Assembly (NCBI GenBank): GCA_043781315.1
Contig: JAYWBR010000093.1
Span: 1 to 20,316 of the forward strand
Direction: 5' to 3'
DNA length: 20,316 nucleotides
Source of the DNA: CAIQOK01 sp043781315
GTDB taxonomy: Bacteria > Verrucomicrobiota > Verrucomicrobiia > Limisphaerales > CAIQOK01
Shown here: piece by piece, positions 6,658-14,635 of the stretch
Position numbering within the stretch: the stretch's first letter is position 1
How the letters are laid out: the number at the start of each line of letters is the position of its first letter
Notes under the pieces: generated by a model
Told to the model about the DNA's origin: nothing
Seen by the model: the letters and a program-made list of their open reading frames with translations, nothing else
The model's database searches: none
Made by a program: the position numbers and the translations under genes

Positions 6658-6933
6658 AAAGCGAGTATATGGACGATGGCCGGGCCGGACGTGTTCAATG
6701 CGCCGTGCGCAGGTCACGTTTTGGTGTTCGGCGGGATTGGCGTCACACCTTTCGGCAAGTTCGTTCCGGCGAAGACTATATTTGCGCGACACGGACGAAG
6801 CAAGCCGGGGATGTGCAATCGGTTTGCAAGTTTTCGCCACCGTCCCCGCGAGCCAGCCTGACCATCACAAAACTTCGCGCCACACTGACAGCCGCAATTA
6901 TTTTAGCGAATCGAAATTCCACAGTGCCAGACC

Positions 6934-7096
6934 CGGGGGGTGATTAAAGTCGGGTGAGGCGAAAGGTGAAAGCTGTGCATTCAAAGGGAAAGTGCGGTAG
7001 GGCGCGCCGCGGCCACGAAGTCAGTTGCCCGGCGCGCGCGGAGCGGCGCGCCCTACCTTGGCAAGTTGCCTCACCCACTTTTAATCACACCCCCCG
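6934..7096. repeat. 163-bp nested inverted-repeat element
   Basis: The outer arms are 6934-6960 (CGGGGGGTGATTAAAGTCGG...GTGAGGC) and 7068-7096, whose reverse complement reads CGGGGGGTGTGATTAAAAGTGG...GTGAGGC. They differ by a two-base insertion and a few substitutions over 27-29 bases. Inside lies a second palindrome, 6996-7010 with 7043-7057. No open reading frame of a transposase is present. The shape resembles a MITE or a compound REP-like element. Target-site duplications were not evident. Confidence 0.7.
6996..7057 (+). repeat. GC-rich palindromic repeat, copy 1
   Basis: The arms GGTAGGGCGCGCCGC (6996-7010) and GCGGCGCGCCCTACC (7043-7057) are exact reverse complements. The loop contains GCCACGAAGTCA and GCCCGGCGCGC. 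The same blocks in the same order occur, in opposite orientation, at 18319-18389, so this is a member of a dispersed family and not a chance hairpin. Confidence 0.75.
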
Positions 7097-7193
7097 CCCT
7101 TGCCAACCGGTGTGCTGCGGGCATGCGTTAGCCCTGGTGAATTTTTTCTGCCGCTTGACGCGGGATGGATTTGTTCGTTATGGAAGAGGGTTC

Positions 7194-9041
7194 ATGAGCA
7201 AAACCGAGACGCATCATTTTCAGGCGGAGATTCAGCAACTGCTGAACATCGTCATCCATTCGCTTTACACCGACAAAGAAATTTTCGTGCGCGAACTGAT
7301 CTCCAACGCGGCGGACGCGTGCGAGAAACTGCGCTTCAACCAGTCGTCCGGCGTCGTGGTTCATCAACCGGACATCGCGCCAGCCATCAGCATCACCACC
7401 GATGACAAGGCGGGCACGATCACGATCACCGACACCGGCCTCGGCATGACGCATGGCGAACTGGTGGAAAACCTCGGCACCATTGCGCATTCCGGGACGA
7501 AGGCTTTCCTCAAGCAACTCGCGGAGGAGAAAAAGCCGGACGTGGGTTTGATCGGCCAATTCGGCGTGGGATTTTACTCGGCGTTCATGGTGGCCAAGCG
7601 CGTGACGGTGTTGAGCCGTTCGTTCGCGCCGGATGAGCAAGGCTGGCAATGGACCAGCGAAGGCGGCGGCGGTTACGACCTCGCGCCCGCCGCCGACCTG
7701 CCGCGCGGCACGAAGATCACGCTCGAACTCAAGGACGACGCGAAGGACTTTTCGCAGGAGCACACGGTCGAGCGGATCATCCAGCGTTATTCGAGCTTCG
7801 TCCCCTTCCCCATCGAGTTGAACGCCAAACGGCTCAACACGGTGCAAGCCATCTGGGCGCGTAACAAGAACGAGATCAAGGAGGAGGAATACAATGAGTT
7901 CTACACGTTCGTCGGCCACGATCATGACAAGCCGCTGTTCCGCCTGCATTTCTCCGCCGACGCGCCGCTGGCGATTCAGGCGCTGCTGTTTGTGCCCGGA
8001 AAGAACTTCGAGTCCATGGGCATGGGGCGGATCGAGTCCGAGGTGAATTTGTATTGCCGCAAGGTGATGATCCAGGCGAAGGCGAAAGGGCTGTTCCCCG
8101 AATGGCTGCGCTTCCTCAAAGGCGTGGTGGACAGCGAGGATCTGCCGCTCAACATCTCGCGCGAGACGATGCAGGACACGTCGCTGATGCAGAAGTTGAA
8201 CAGGGTGCTGACGGGCCGGTTCCTGAAATTCCTCGACGAACAATCGGTGAAAGAGGCCGAAGCCTTCGAGAAATTTTATGCAGAGTATCAACGCTTCCTC
8301 AAGGAAGGCGTGGTCACCGACTTCACGCACAAGGAAGCGCTCGGTAAACTGCTGCGCTTCGAGTCGTCCTCGCTGGACAAGGGCAAGCTGACCTCGCTCG
8401 CCGATTACGTGAAGCGCATGGCCGCAGACCAGAAGGAAATTTTTTGCCTGCTCACGCCCAACCGGGCGGCGGCGGAGAGCAGCCCTTACTTCGAAGTATT
8501 TCGCGAGCGGAAGTGGGAAGTCCTGTTCCTCTTCGATCCATGGGACGAGTTCGTGATGGAGCATCTGCACACGTTCGACGGCAAGACACTCAAGCTCGCC
8601 GAGAAGGCGGAGTTGAATCTCAGCGAAACGAAGAAGGAAGGCGCGCTGTCGGACGACGCCGCCAAGTCGCTGTTGCAATGGCTCAAGGAATCGCTGGGCG
8701 ACAAGGTCGGCGAAGTCCGAGTCTCACAACGCCTCGTGGAAAGCCCGGCGGTGGTGGTGGACGCGGACAAACACATGACCGCCAGCATGCGCCGCATGAT
8801 GAAGGCGATGAAGCAGGACGACGAGATCGCCGCGCCGGTGAAGCACGATTTGGAAATCAACCCTGCGCACCCCATCATGGCCCGCCTCGACGCCATGCGG
8901 CAGAAAGACGCCCCGCTGGCGGCGAGTGTGGCGGAGCAAATCCTCGACAACGCACGCGTCGCGGCGGGCCTGCTGGAAGACCCGCGCACGATGCTAAACC
9001 GCTTGAATCAACTGCTCGAAAGGGTGCTGACGAAAGATTAG
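7194..9041 (+). CDS. htpG: Molecular chaperone HtpG (Hsp90 family)
   Basis: HtpG is the cytoplasmic bacterial Hsp90, an ATP-driven dimeric chaperone for late folding and client remodelling. The 615-residue product has an N-terminal GHKL ATPase domain with ELISNAADACEKLRF, DTGLGM, GTIAHSGTKAF and GQFGVGFYSAFMVA. It then shows the middle domain (PFPIELNAKRLN onward, including LPLNISRETMQ) and the C-terminal dimerisation domain with MRRMMKAM and LEINPAHPIM. The length is close to E. coli HtpG (624). The start at 7194 is chosen because it gives the family N-terminus MSKTETHHFQAEIQQLL and follows the Shine-Dalgarno-like GGAAGAGGG by a few bases. The frame continues open upstream through the palindromic element but that stretch is not HtpG-like. 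Confidence 0.98.
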   Translation: MSKTETHHFQAEIQQLLNIVIHSLYTDKEIFVRELISNAADACEKLRFNQSSGVVVHQPDIAPAISITTDDKAGTITITDTGLGMTHGELVENLGTIAHSGTKAFLKQLAEEKKPDVGLIGQFGVGFYSAFMVAKRVTVLSRSFAPDEQGWQWTSEGGGGYDLAPAADLPRGTKITLELKDDAKDFSQEHTVERIIQRYSSFVPFPIELNAKRLNTVQAIWARNKNEIKEEEYNEFYTFVGHDHDKPLFRLHFSADAPLAIQALLFVPGKNFESMGMGRIESEVNLYCRKVMIQAKAKGLFPEWLRFLKGVVDSEDLPLNISRETMQDTSLMQKLNRVLTGRFLKFLDEQSVKEAEAFEKFYAEYQRFLKEGVVTDFTHKEALGKLLRFESSSLDKGKLTSLADYVKRMAADQKEIFCLLTPNRAAAESSPYFEVFRERKWEVLFLFDPWDEFVMEHLHTFDGKTLKLAEKAELNLSETKKEGALSDDAAKSLLQWLKESLGDKVGEVRVSQRLVESPAVVVDADKHMTASMRRMMKAMKQDDEIAAPVKHDLEINPAHPIMARLDAMRQKDAPLAASVAEQILDNARVAAGLLEDPRTMLNRLNQLLERVLTKD

Positions 9042-9062
9042 CGGCGGGCCAGAGGCATCCAT

Positions 9063-9106
9063 CCGCCAATCCTCATTCACCAAAGCCGATGAGCGTGGAT
9101 TGGCGG
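9063..9106. terminator. Inverted repeat between convergent htpG and pectate lyase gene
   Basis: CCGCCAATCC (9063-9072) and GGATTGGCGG (9097-9106) are perfect 10-base arms. TCAT and ATGA next to the loop side can extend the stem past a bulge. The element lies in the 84-base gap between two convergent genes, where a bidirectional terminator is expected. No U-run follows on either strand, so intrinsic termination is uncertain. Confidence 0.5.
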
Positions 9107-9125
9107 GTTCGGAAGTTGAGCGCGG

Positions 9126-10553
9126 TTACTTGTTCCGCTTGTCCACGTTGTTCTTGAGATTCGTCCAGTCCGTTTTCTGCGCGCGCGGATCGAGGCCGTG
9201 GATGAACTTCTCGATGTTCGTGTAGCCGTCGCCATCGGAATCTTGGTAGGGCGTGCCCTGGTAACTCGGGTAGCCGCCAACCTGCGCGGGATTGGTGATG
9301 ATGCCTTTGGGAATCAGGCCGAGGATGGCGTCAATCACATGCTGGCTGTAACCGACGTGGCTGAAATTTTCAGCAGCATCCGGCCCGGCTTTGGCGCTGG
9401 CCTGGCCGGTGCGGACATCGTTGATGACGCGGGTGTCCACCGGATCGCGCTTCGGCAAGGTCGCGCCCGCATTGGCGAGATCGGATTTATAGGCGGCCTG
9501 GGCTGATTGAATTTTCAGCGGCGCATGGGCATACGGCACGTTGGTGCGGATCTGCGCGAGCGCGGTCGGCAGCGCCTCGGCTTTCACGTCGGGTTGCACG
9601 CCGCCATCCCAGTTGTCCTGGGTCACCTTCGCGTTGCCCTCGACGATGTTGCCGTTGACGTAGGCCTTGCCGAAATGATCCACGACATTTTTATTTCGCT
9701 CGGACTCGGGCTTGAGCAGGCGGTAGGAAATCGGCTCGCCCTTGGGTGTGGCCGGGCCGGGCTTGAGGTAGTTGTTGATGATGCTGAAATAACTGTTCTG
9801 GTCGCCGCCGTCCACGGAGCGATGCACCCAGTTGAAGAGAACATTGTTCACGAAAGTGAAGTCGCCGTACATGCCGACGCTCGGATTGCGGCCGCCGTTG
9901 CTGGCAAAAAGATTGTTCAGAAAGGTGCTGTTCAAACCACCGAGCGTGCCGCCGAACGCGTGGTTGTAGGTGTTGAGCGCCTCGCTAAAAATGGAATTTT
10001 GAATCGTGATGTTCACCGTCGGCAGCTTCAACTCCTTGCCGCCTTCGGGCGGCTGATACATGTGGCGGTACATGGACATGCATTCGTCGAGCCCCCAGCT
10101 CGCGGAGACGTGATCAATCATGATGTTGCCCGTGGGATTGCCGCCGAGCGAATCGTCACGGTCGCCCACCCACATTTCGCCGCGCCGGAAGCGCATGTGC
10201 CGGATGATCACGTCGTGCGTCTCCAACTCAACCGTGTTGCCGGCGAGGCACACGCCGTCACCGGGCGCGGTGTTGCCGGCGATGGTGAGGTACGGCGCGC
10301 GAATGCGGAGGTGATCTTTCAACCGGATGATGCCCGCGACGTTGAAGATGACGATGCGCGGTCCGCCGGTTTCACAAGCTTCGCGAAAACTGCCGGGACC
10401 GCTGTCGTTCAGGTTCGTGACGACAATGACTTTTCCACCGCGCCCGCCGAACGAATACATGCCACCGCCCCACGCGCCAGGAAACGCGGGGATTTTCGCC
10501 TGCGGCAATTCTTCCGGCTTGCCGGCAGATACGGCTTGCCCTTCGCCGCCCAT
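9126..10553 (-). CDS. Pectate lyase-like protein (PL1-type beta-helix), main part of a frameshifted gene
   Basis: This open frame encodes the catalytic part of a secreted polysaccharide lyase that would cleave pectate-like chains by beta-elimination. From about residue 21 it reads AKIPAFPGAWGGGMYSFGGRGGKV, the usual start of the right-handed parallel beta-helix in pectate lyases. Family motifs follow: VTNLNDSGPGSFREA, RIVIFNVAGII, GDGVCLAG, DVIIRHMRFR and IDHVSASWGLDE, where the iDHvS.SW block is typical of PL1-type enzymes. The C-terminus carries DSDGDGYTNIEKFIHGLDP, a calcium-binding thrombospondin-3/dockerin-like loop. The first 20 or so residues (MGGEGQAVSAG...) look out of frame: the true N-terminus with signal peptide lies upstream in another frame (to 10735). 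Either a one-base deletion or a sequencing error near 10519-10530 separates them. Confidence 0.85.
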   Translation of the reverse strand: MGGEGQAVSAGKPEELPQAKIPAFPGAWGGGMYSFGGRGGKVIVVTNLNDSGPGSFREACETGGPRIVIFNVAGIIRLKDHLRIRAPYLTIAGNTAPGDGVCLAGNTVELETHDVIIRHMRFRRGEMWVGDRDDSLGGNPTGNIMIDHVSASWGLDECMSMYRHMYQPPEGGKELKLPTVNITIQNSIFSEALNTYNHAFGGTLGGLNSTFLNNLFASNGGRNPSVGMYGDFTFVNNVLFNWVHRSVDGGDQNSYFSIINNYLKPGPATPKGEPISYRLLKPESERNKNVVDHFGKAYVNGNIVEGNAKVTQDNWDGGVQPDVKAEALPTALAQIRTNVPYAHAPLKIQSAQAAYKSDLANAGATLPKRDPVDTRVINDVRTGQASAKAGPDAAENFSHVGYSQHVIDAILGLIPKGIITNPAQVGGYPSYQGTPYQDSDGDGYTNIEKFIHGLDPRAQKTDWTNLKNNVDKRNK

Positions 10554-10735
10554 TCTTTGATGGCTGGCATGGCGCGGGCGAACGCTTCGTCCGACCGTTG
10601 GTTGGCTTCGGCTTTGCGGAGCGTGGCTTCGTTGGTGATGTCGGCGGGCACGCGCGGATATTGGGCGCGGGCGGGAGTGAGCCAGAGCGCGCTGCCGGCC
10701 AGCAGCAAGACGGGGAGGTTTTTTGAAATTTTCAT
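10409..10735 (-). pseudogene. N-terminal fragment with signal peptide of the same pectate lyase gene
   Basis: This frame starts at an ATG (10733-10735) with a clear signal peptide, MKISKNLPVLLLAGSALWL ending in ARA, followed by YPRVPADITNEATLRKAEANQR and EWAAKGKPYLP. That N-terminal region commonly precedes the 'IPAFPG..GGG' start of verrucomicrobial and planctomycetal pectate lyases. After PYLPA the frame turns into Arg-rich nonsense, while the other frame continues with GKPEELPQAKIPAFPG. Joining the two gives one normal secreted lyase of about 535 residues from 9126 to 10735. The break requires one extra base around 10519-10530. It could be a real inactivating mutation or an assembly error. 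Confidence 0.75.
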
Positions 10736-10908
10736 GATGCGATAATGCCTGACATCGTAGCGCAGACCGAAAAAATGCGTAATCTAAAAACTGTCATGCC
10801 GCTGGTGAAAAACGCCAGACCGACCGGCGGCTCCCGAAGCGGGCCATCTGAATAACCCGGCCCGGCCACCGTCGAATTGATTGGAACGCTGCCACAGGGC
10901 CCGTATAA

Positions 10909-13005
10909 ATGAAAGAACCTATGAAAACATGGACGATCTCTAAACTGTCGGTGGGCATTGCCGTCGCCGCGCTGCCCCTCGTGGGTGGCTGTGCGCGCGA
11001 GCAGGTAAAGGCAACCCCGGCGGTTGTCACCGATGCCAATCCTCCCACCGTGGTCGCCGCCCCGGCTCCTGCGGTCGCGGATCAGGAATTGGCGACTGCG
11101 CCAGCCCGGCTGGTTTCCCAGCCGCAACCGGCCGCGCAAGGAGTTGCCCTGGATGCCGCCGCCGCCGAACTGGTGCGGTTGACGCAATCGGGCGTGGACG
11201 AAAAAGTAATGCTCGCCTACGTGAACAATTCCGCGAGCACGTTTAATCTCGGCTCGGATCAGATCATCTACCTCAACGACATTGGCGTGCCGAGCAGCGT
11301 GGTGACGGCGATGATCCAACGTGATCAGGTCTTGAAGCCCGCGAATACGGCGGTGGCGGTTGTGCCGGCACCGGTGCCCGCGCCCGTTCTGGAAACTATC
11401 CCGGCACCGGCGATCGCCCAGGACGCACCGGCTCCGCAGGTGAATGTCACCGCCACCTATTTTTATGACTCACTCGCTCCGTACGGAAACTGGATTGAAG
11501 TGGAAGGTTATGGCCGCTGCTGGCAACCGGCGGTGGAAGTGGTGGATCGCGGTTGGACGCCGTACTGCGACCGGGGCCATTGGGTTTTTTCGGACTGCGG
11601 CTGGTATTGGGCGTCGGATTATTCGTGGGGCTGGGCACCGTTCCACTATGGACGCTGGTTCCGCCATAATTCCTGGGGCTGGTGCTGGGCGCCGGACACG
11701 GTCTGGGGGCCGTCGTGGGTGAGCTGGCGCTACAACGAAGGCTATTGCGGCTGGGCACCGTTGCCGCCGACGGCGTGCTACCGGCCGGGCTTTGGCTTCA
11801 GTTATTATGGTCGTTCCGTCGGCGTCGGTTTTGAATTTGGTCTGGGCGCGGACTGTTTCACCTTTGTGGCGGCGGACCGGTTTTGCGATGCGCGCCCTTA
11901 CCAGCACCGGATTCCGCATCATGAGGTGACGCAGATTTTCAACAGCACCGTCATCATCAATCCCGTGGCGGAAGATCGCGGCAACCCCCGCTTTCACCGG
12001 GGCATTCCGCCCAAGCACATCGCTGAAGTTACGCATGTGGAACTCAAGCCGGTGAAAATCCAGGAGACGCCGAATCGTCCGGAGCATGGCGAGCGGCATG
12101 ATGCCAAGCAAGGAACGCTGACGGTTTTTCAGCCGCACTTGCCGCTGCCGCCCGCGTTCCTGCCCGGCCACCGCATCGGCGAAGGCATCAAGCCCGCGAC
12201 GCCCGACACCGTGATCCGGCGCGATGATTCAGAGAGTAAAAACCACCGCGCCATTCCCGGAAAAATATCCGCTCCCGAAGCCGCTAACTCGAGAACTCCG
12301 GAACGCCACATCAGAACCGTTCCCACTTCCACCGAGACGGTTCTGCCGCCAAAAACGGAGAGCCCCCGCCCGGTTTTGGGAAACAATCAGCATCGGATCA
12401 CGCATGATGACGCAAACACTCCCAATCCACCGGCGTCGAAAATTGAAAGAGAAGTTCCGCTCCATTCCCCCGGCCCGGCTGGACTGCCCGCCGCTCCCAA
12501 TACGCCACCTCCGCAAAATCGTTTTGCCTCTCCGCGCCCGGCTCAACCAACTCTGCCCTCGGTGGCAGTGGAGCAGCCGCAACTGACCGAGCCGAGCCGG
12601 CCGGCCCGGCACGAGCAACCGTTCGTCAAACCCGCCGGCCAGCCGCAGCGGCAGCCACGCCCGGAAATGTCTCTTCCCGCTCCGGCAGCGCCGGTAGCCC
12701 CGGTGCAACCTCCCACCCCTGCACCCGCCCGAAACTATCCGACCCCGCAGCCCTTCGCCCCAAGAGAGCCGCGCGAAATCCATGCTCCTGCCCCCGAACG
12801 CACCGTGCCTAGCCGGAGCCAGCCAGAGATTCCTTCAACACCTTCCCGCGTGATTGTGCCGCAAACTCCCCCGCCGCGAATCGAAGCGCCCCAAGGATCA
12901 TCGCGCCCGATTCCAGCGCAACCTTCACCGGATTCCTCCCGCAAAAGCGACGGCGGCTCGCGGGACAAACGCCCGGAAGGCGGCAATTCCCCGCGCAACC
13001 GATAG
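10909..13005 (+). CDS. DUF6600-type Trp/Tyr-rich lipoprotein with proline-rich tail
   Basis: This is an exported protein of unknown function. The N-terminus carries a lipoprotein-like signal (VAALPLVGGC, Cys as lipid anchor) and an Ala/Pro linker. A small helical module (about residues 85-130) contains LTQSGVDEKVMLAYVNNS and IIYLNDIGVPSSVVTAMIQ. Residues about 183-290 form the aromatic DUF6600-like core: FYDSLAPYGNW, GYGRCWQP, GHWVFSDCGWYWASDYSWGWAPFHYGRW (pieces), WGPSWVSWR and CGWAPLPP. From about residue 400 to the end the protein is a long, probably disordered Pro/Arg/Glu-rich tail. Two starts are possible: 10909, with AGGG nine bases upstream, or 10921, which gives MKTWTISK; the signal is intact in both. 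It is divergent from the pectate lyase gene and is probably anchored in the envelope. Confidence 0.8.
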   Translation: MKEPMKTWTISKLSVGIAVAALPLVGGCAREQVKATPAVVTDANPPTVVAAPAPAVADQELATAPARLVSQPQPAAQGVALDAAAAELVRLTQSGVDEKVMLAYVNNSASTFNLGSDQIIYLNDIGVPSSVVTAMIQRDQVLKPANTAVAVVPAPVPAPVLETIPAPAIAQDAPAPQVNVTATYFYDSLAPYGNWIEVEGYGRCWQPAVEVVDRGWTPYCDRGHWVFSDCGWYWASDYSWGWAPFHYGRWFRHNSWGWCWAPDTVWGPSWVSWRYNEGYCGWAPLPPTACYRPGFGFSYYGRSVGVGFEFGLGADCFTFVAADRFCDARPYQHRIPHHEVTQIFNSTVIINPVAEDRGNPRFHRGIPPKHIAEVTHVELKPVKIQETPNRPEHGERHDAKQGTLTVFQPHLPLPPAFLPGHRIGEGIKPATPDTVIRRDDSESKNHRAIPGKISAPEAANSRTPERHIRTVPTSTETVLPPKTESPRPVLGNNQHRITHDDANTPNPPASKIEREVPLHSPGPAGLPAAPNTPPPQNRFASPRPAQPTLPSVAVEQPQLTEPSRPARHEQPFVKPAGQPQRQPRPEMSLPAPAAPVAPVQPPTPAPARNYPTPQPFAPREPREIHAPAPERTVPSRSQPEIPSTPSRVIVPQTPPPRIEAPQGSSRPIPAQPSPDSSRKSDGGSRDKRPEGGNSPRNR

Positions 13006-13083
13006 CCCGTCGGCACCAGTGGTTGCGGGCACCGGCCCGAAGTCCGAGACAACCGCAAATAATATTTTAAAGGCTTGCACTGG

Positions 13084-13113
13084 ACGACTGACTCGGGTTG
13101 AGTAGCGAGTCGT
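13084..13113 (+). terminator. Possible terminator after the DUF6600 gene
   Basis: ACGACT (13084-13089) pairs with AGTCGT (13108-13113), with a possible inner ACTC/GAGT helix. It is followed by GTTTGCAGATTTT. The stem is short and the U-run broken, so support is weak. The rest of the 278-base gap (13006-13283) shows no gene and no convincing promoter. Confidence 0.3.
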
Positions 13114-13283
13114 GTTTGCAGATTTTAACAGGTCAGTTGCGCGCGCTCCCGGCTCGGATTCAGTTCCGAAAACAACGGAGCGGGTGCTTTCATTTCTTGG
13201 AGGTCCGACGGTGTCCGGATCGCGTCTACAAGGTTGATCCGCAAACCCCAACCCGCCGATGATTTTTTAACTGCTTCCGTTTC

Positions 13284-14618
13284 ATGTTCGCGAAATACGT
13301 AGTTCTACTTAATTTATTTTCCGCCATCTTTCTCGGGTGTTTTCCCACCCGCATCATCGCCAGTCAAAGTGTTCACCTAGCGTGGGTGGCCGGTTCCAGT
13401 CCAGATGTCGTGGGTTACAACGTGTATTATGGATCGGACAGCGGGATTTATTCGGCGAAGATTTCCGGCGTGACCGCCACTGAACTGAACGTGGATGGTT
13501 TGCAAAATGGACTGATTTACTATTTCGTGGTCACGGCCTTCAACAGTTCCGGCCAGGAAAGCGAGCCTTCCAATGAGGCGGCATACGGTGTGACTGGCAT
13601 TGCGCCGCCGCCCGGATCCCCGTTTATCCTGCAAATCCTTCCCGACCATGCGGCGACCTTGGGCTGGAACCCCAGCCCCAACGCGACGGCAACGGGCTAC
13701 CTGGTTTACTACGGCACGCAGAGTGGCATTTACGATCAGGTGATTTCTGTTTCTAGCGCCACCCAGGTGGATGTCCATGGCCTCGCGGATGGCGTCACCT
13801 ATTATTTCGCGGTGGCGGCAACAAACAGTTCAGGCCAGCAAAGCTCGCTCACTGCGGAAATATCGTACCGCATTCCTGAACTCGTCCCGCCCCCGACTGC
13901 GCCGACCATCCAGCAAGCACTTCCGCCGGACGGAGTGAGTTTAACCTGGCCGTCCAGCCCCAGCATCAATGTGGCGGGCTACCGGATTTATTACGGCACC
14001 TTGAGCGGCAACTACGGCAACTGGATGGATGGGGGGCAAACCAGTTCGATTGACCTGGGTGGATTGCTGGAAGACACGACTTACTATTTTGCCGTCGCCG
14101 CGTTTGCCAGCAACGGCCTGGAAAGCGTCCCTTCGGCGGAAACATCCTATCACGTCGCACCGGTAGTCGCGGTGACGCTCCCGGTGCTGTTGTCCTTGGA
14201 GCAACTGCCCGCCCCCGGCTTTCCCAATGTCTTCGCCCTCACCGCCACCGGTCCTGTGCCGGCAGTCTGGACGGTGGAAGCCTCGCCGGACTTGAAGTCC
14301 TGGCGCACGCTCGCCACGGGCACTGATACGGCGGTCAATGTGACGATCGTCGCCACCGAAAAACCCGCCTTGTTCTTTCGCTTGAACAGTTGGTTTGAAG
14401 ACATCCCCCTGCAGATCCAGGCACCGGAGACCAACGCCCTGGCCAAAACCCTGGTCGTCTCCACGCCCTACGCCGTGCCGTGGGATTGGACGCTGGAATC
14501 TTCGGAAAACCTCGCCGACTGGAGTCCGCTCGTCGCGGGCTTTTTTACACCCGTCAACGTGGCGATTGTAAACTCCGCCGCGCCGGCGCTGTTCTTTCGT
14601 TTGAAGGGCGAGGACTGA
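13284..14618 (+). CDS. Secreted fibronectin type III repeat protein
   Basis: The 444-residue protein has an N-terminal signal peptide (about 1-27, MFAKYVVLLNLFSAIFLG) and three consecutive fibronectin type III domains at about 28-102, 111-197 and 205-291. Each shows the hallmark pattern 'W..s....v.GY.vYYGt.sG.Y' and 'L..g.tYYFvVtA.nssG.eS..S.E'. The C-terminal third contains two related beta modules (about 300-373 and 375-444) with WTVEASPDLKSWRTLATG and WTLESSENLADWSPLVAG, each ending in ALFFRL. That module is frequent in secreted verrucomicrobial proteins. No catalytic domain is seen, so the likely role is binding or adhesion at the cell surface. It is convergent with the dus gene, with only 17 bases between them. 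Confidence 0.85.
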   Translation: MFAKYVVLLNLFSAIFLGCFPTRIIASQSVHLAWVAGSSPDVVGYNVYYGSDSGIYSAKISGVTATELNVDGLQNGLIYYFVVTAFNSSGQESEPSNEAAYGVTGIAPPPGSPFILQILPDHAATLGWNPSPNATATGYLVYYGTQSGIYDQVISVSSATQVDVHGLADGVTYYFAVAATNSSGQQSSLTAEISYRIPELVPPPTAPTIQQALPPDGVSLTWPSSPSINVAGYRIYYGTLSGNYGNWMDGGQTSSIDLGGLLEDTTYYFAVAAFASNGLESVPSAETSYHVAPVVAVTLPVLLSLEQLPAPGFPNVFALTATGPVPAVWTVEASPDLKSWRTLATGTDTAVNVTIVATEKPALFFRLNSWFEDIPLQIQAPETNALAKTLVVSTPYAVPWDWTLESSENLADWSPLVAGFFTPVNVAIVNSAAPALFFRLKGED

Positions 14619-14635
14619 TTGCGTTCGCAAACGCG

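Larger units (their letters stand above)
6658..7193. other. 536-bp gene-free region with nested palindromes
   Basis: This divergent intergenic region lies between the secreted protein (-) and htpG (+). Short open frames here have no family features and no export signal. The left part (6658-6930) looks like non-coding sequence, with only a -10-like TATACT on the minus strand at 6664-6669. The right part (6934-7096) is a nested inverted repeat described separately. No CIRCE element (TTAGCACTC-N9-GAGTGCTAA) was seen upstream of htpG. Confidence 0.6.

Noticed and set aside
7155..7183. TTGACG-17-TTATGG as a promoter for htpG
   Set aside because: The -10 is poor and the implied transcription start would fall on or inside the ribosome binding site of htpG. 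No better candidate was found, so the htpG promoter is left unassigned.
7128..8678. Long minus-strand open frame (516 codons) opposite htpG
   Set aside because: It lies entirely antisense to the well-supported htpG gene and its immediate upstream, its translation is Arg/His/Leu-rich without family motifs, and long antisense frames are expected in GC-rich codon usage.
9507..10745. Plus-strand open frame of 412 codons opposite the pectate lyase gene
   Set aside because: The translation shows no domain or signal peptide and mirrors the codon pattern of the lyase on the other strand. The minus-strand product has clear PL1 motifs.
10893..10909. TATAAA with an upstream TTGGAA as a promoter for the DUF6600 gene
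   Set aside because: The spacing (17) is right, but the implied transcription start would lie between the two possible ATG codons, leaving almost no leader. It may be chance, and is kept only as a reason to consider the 10921 start.
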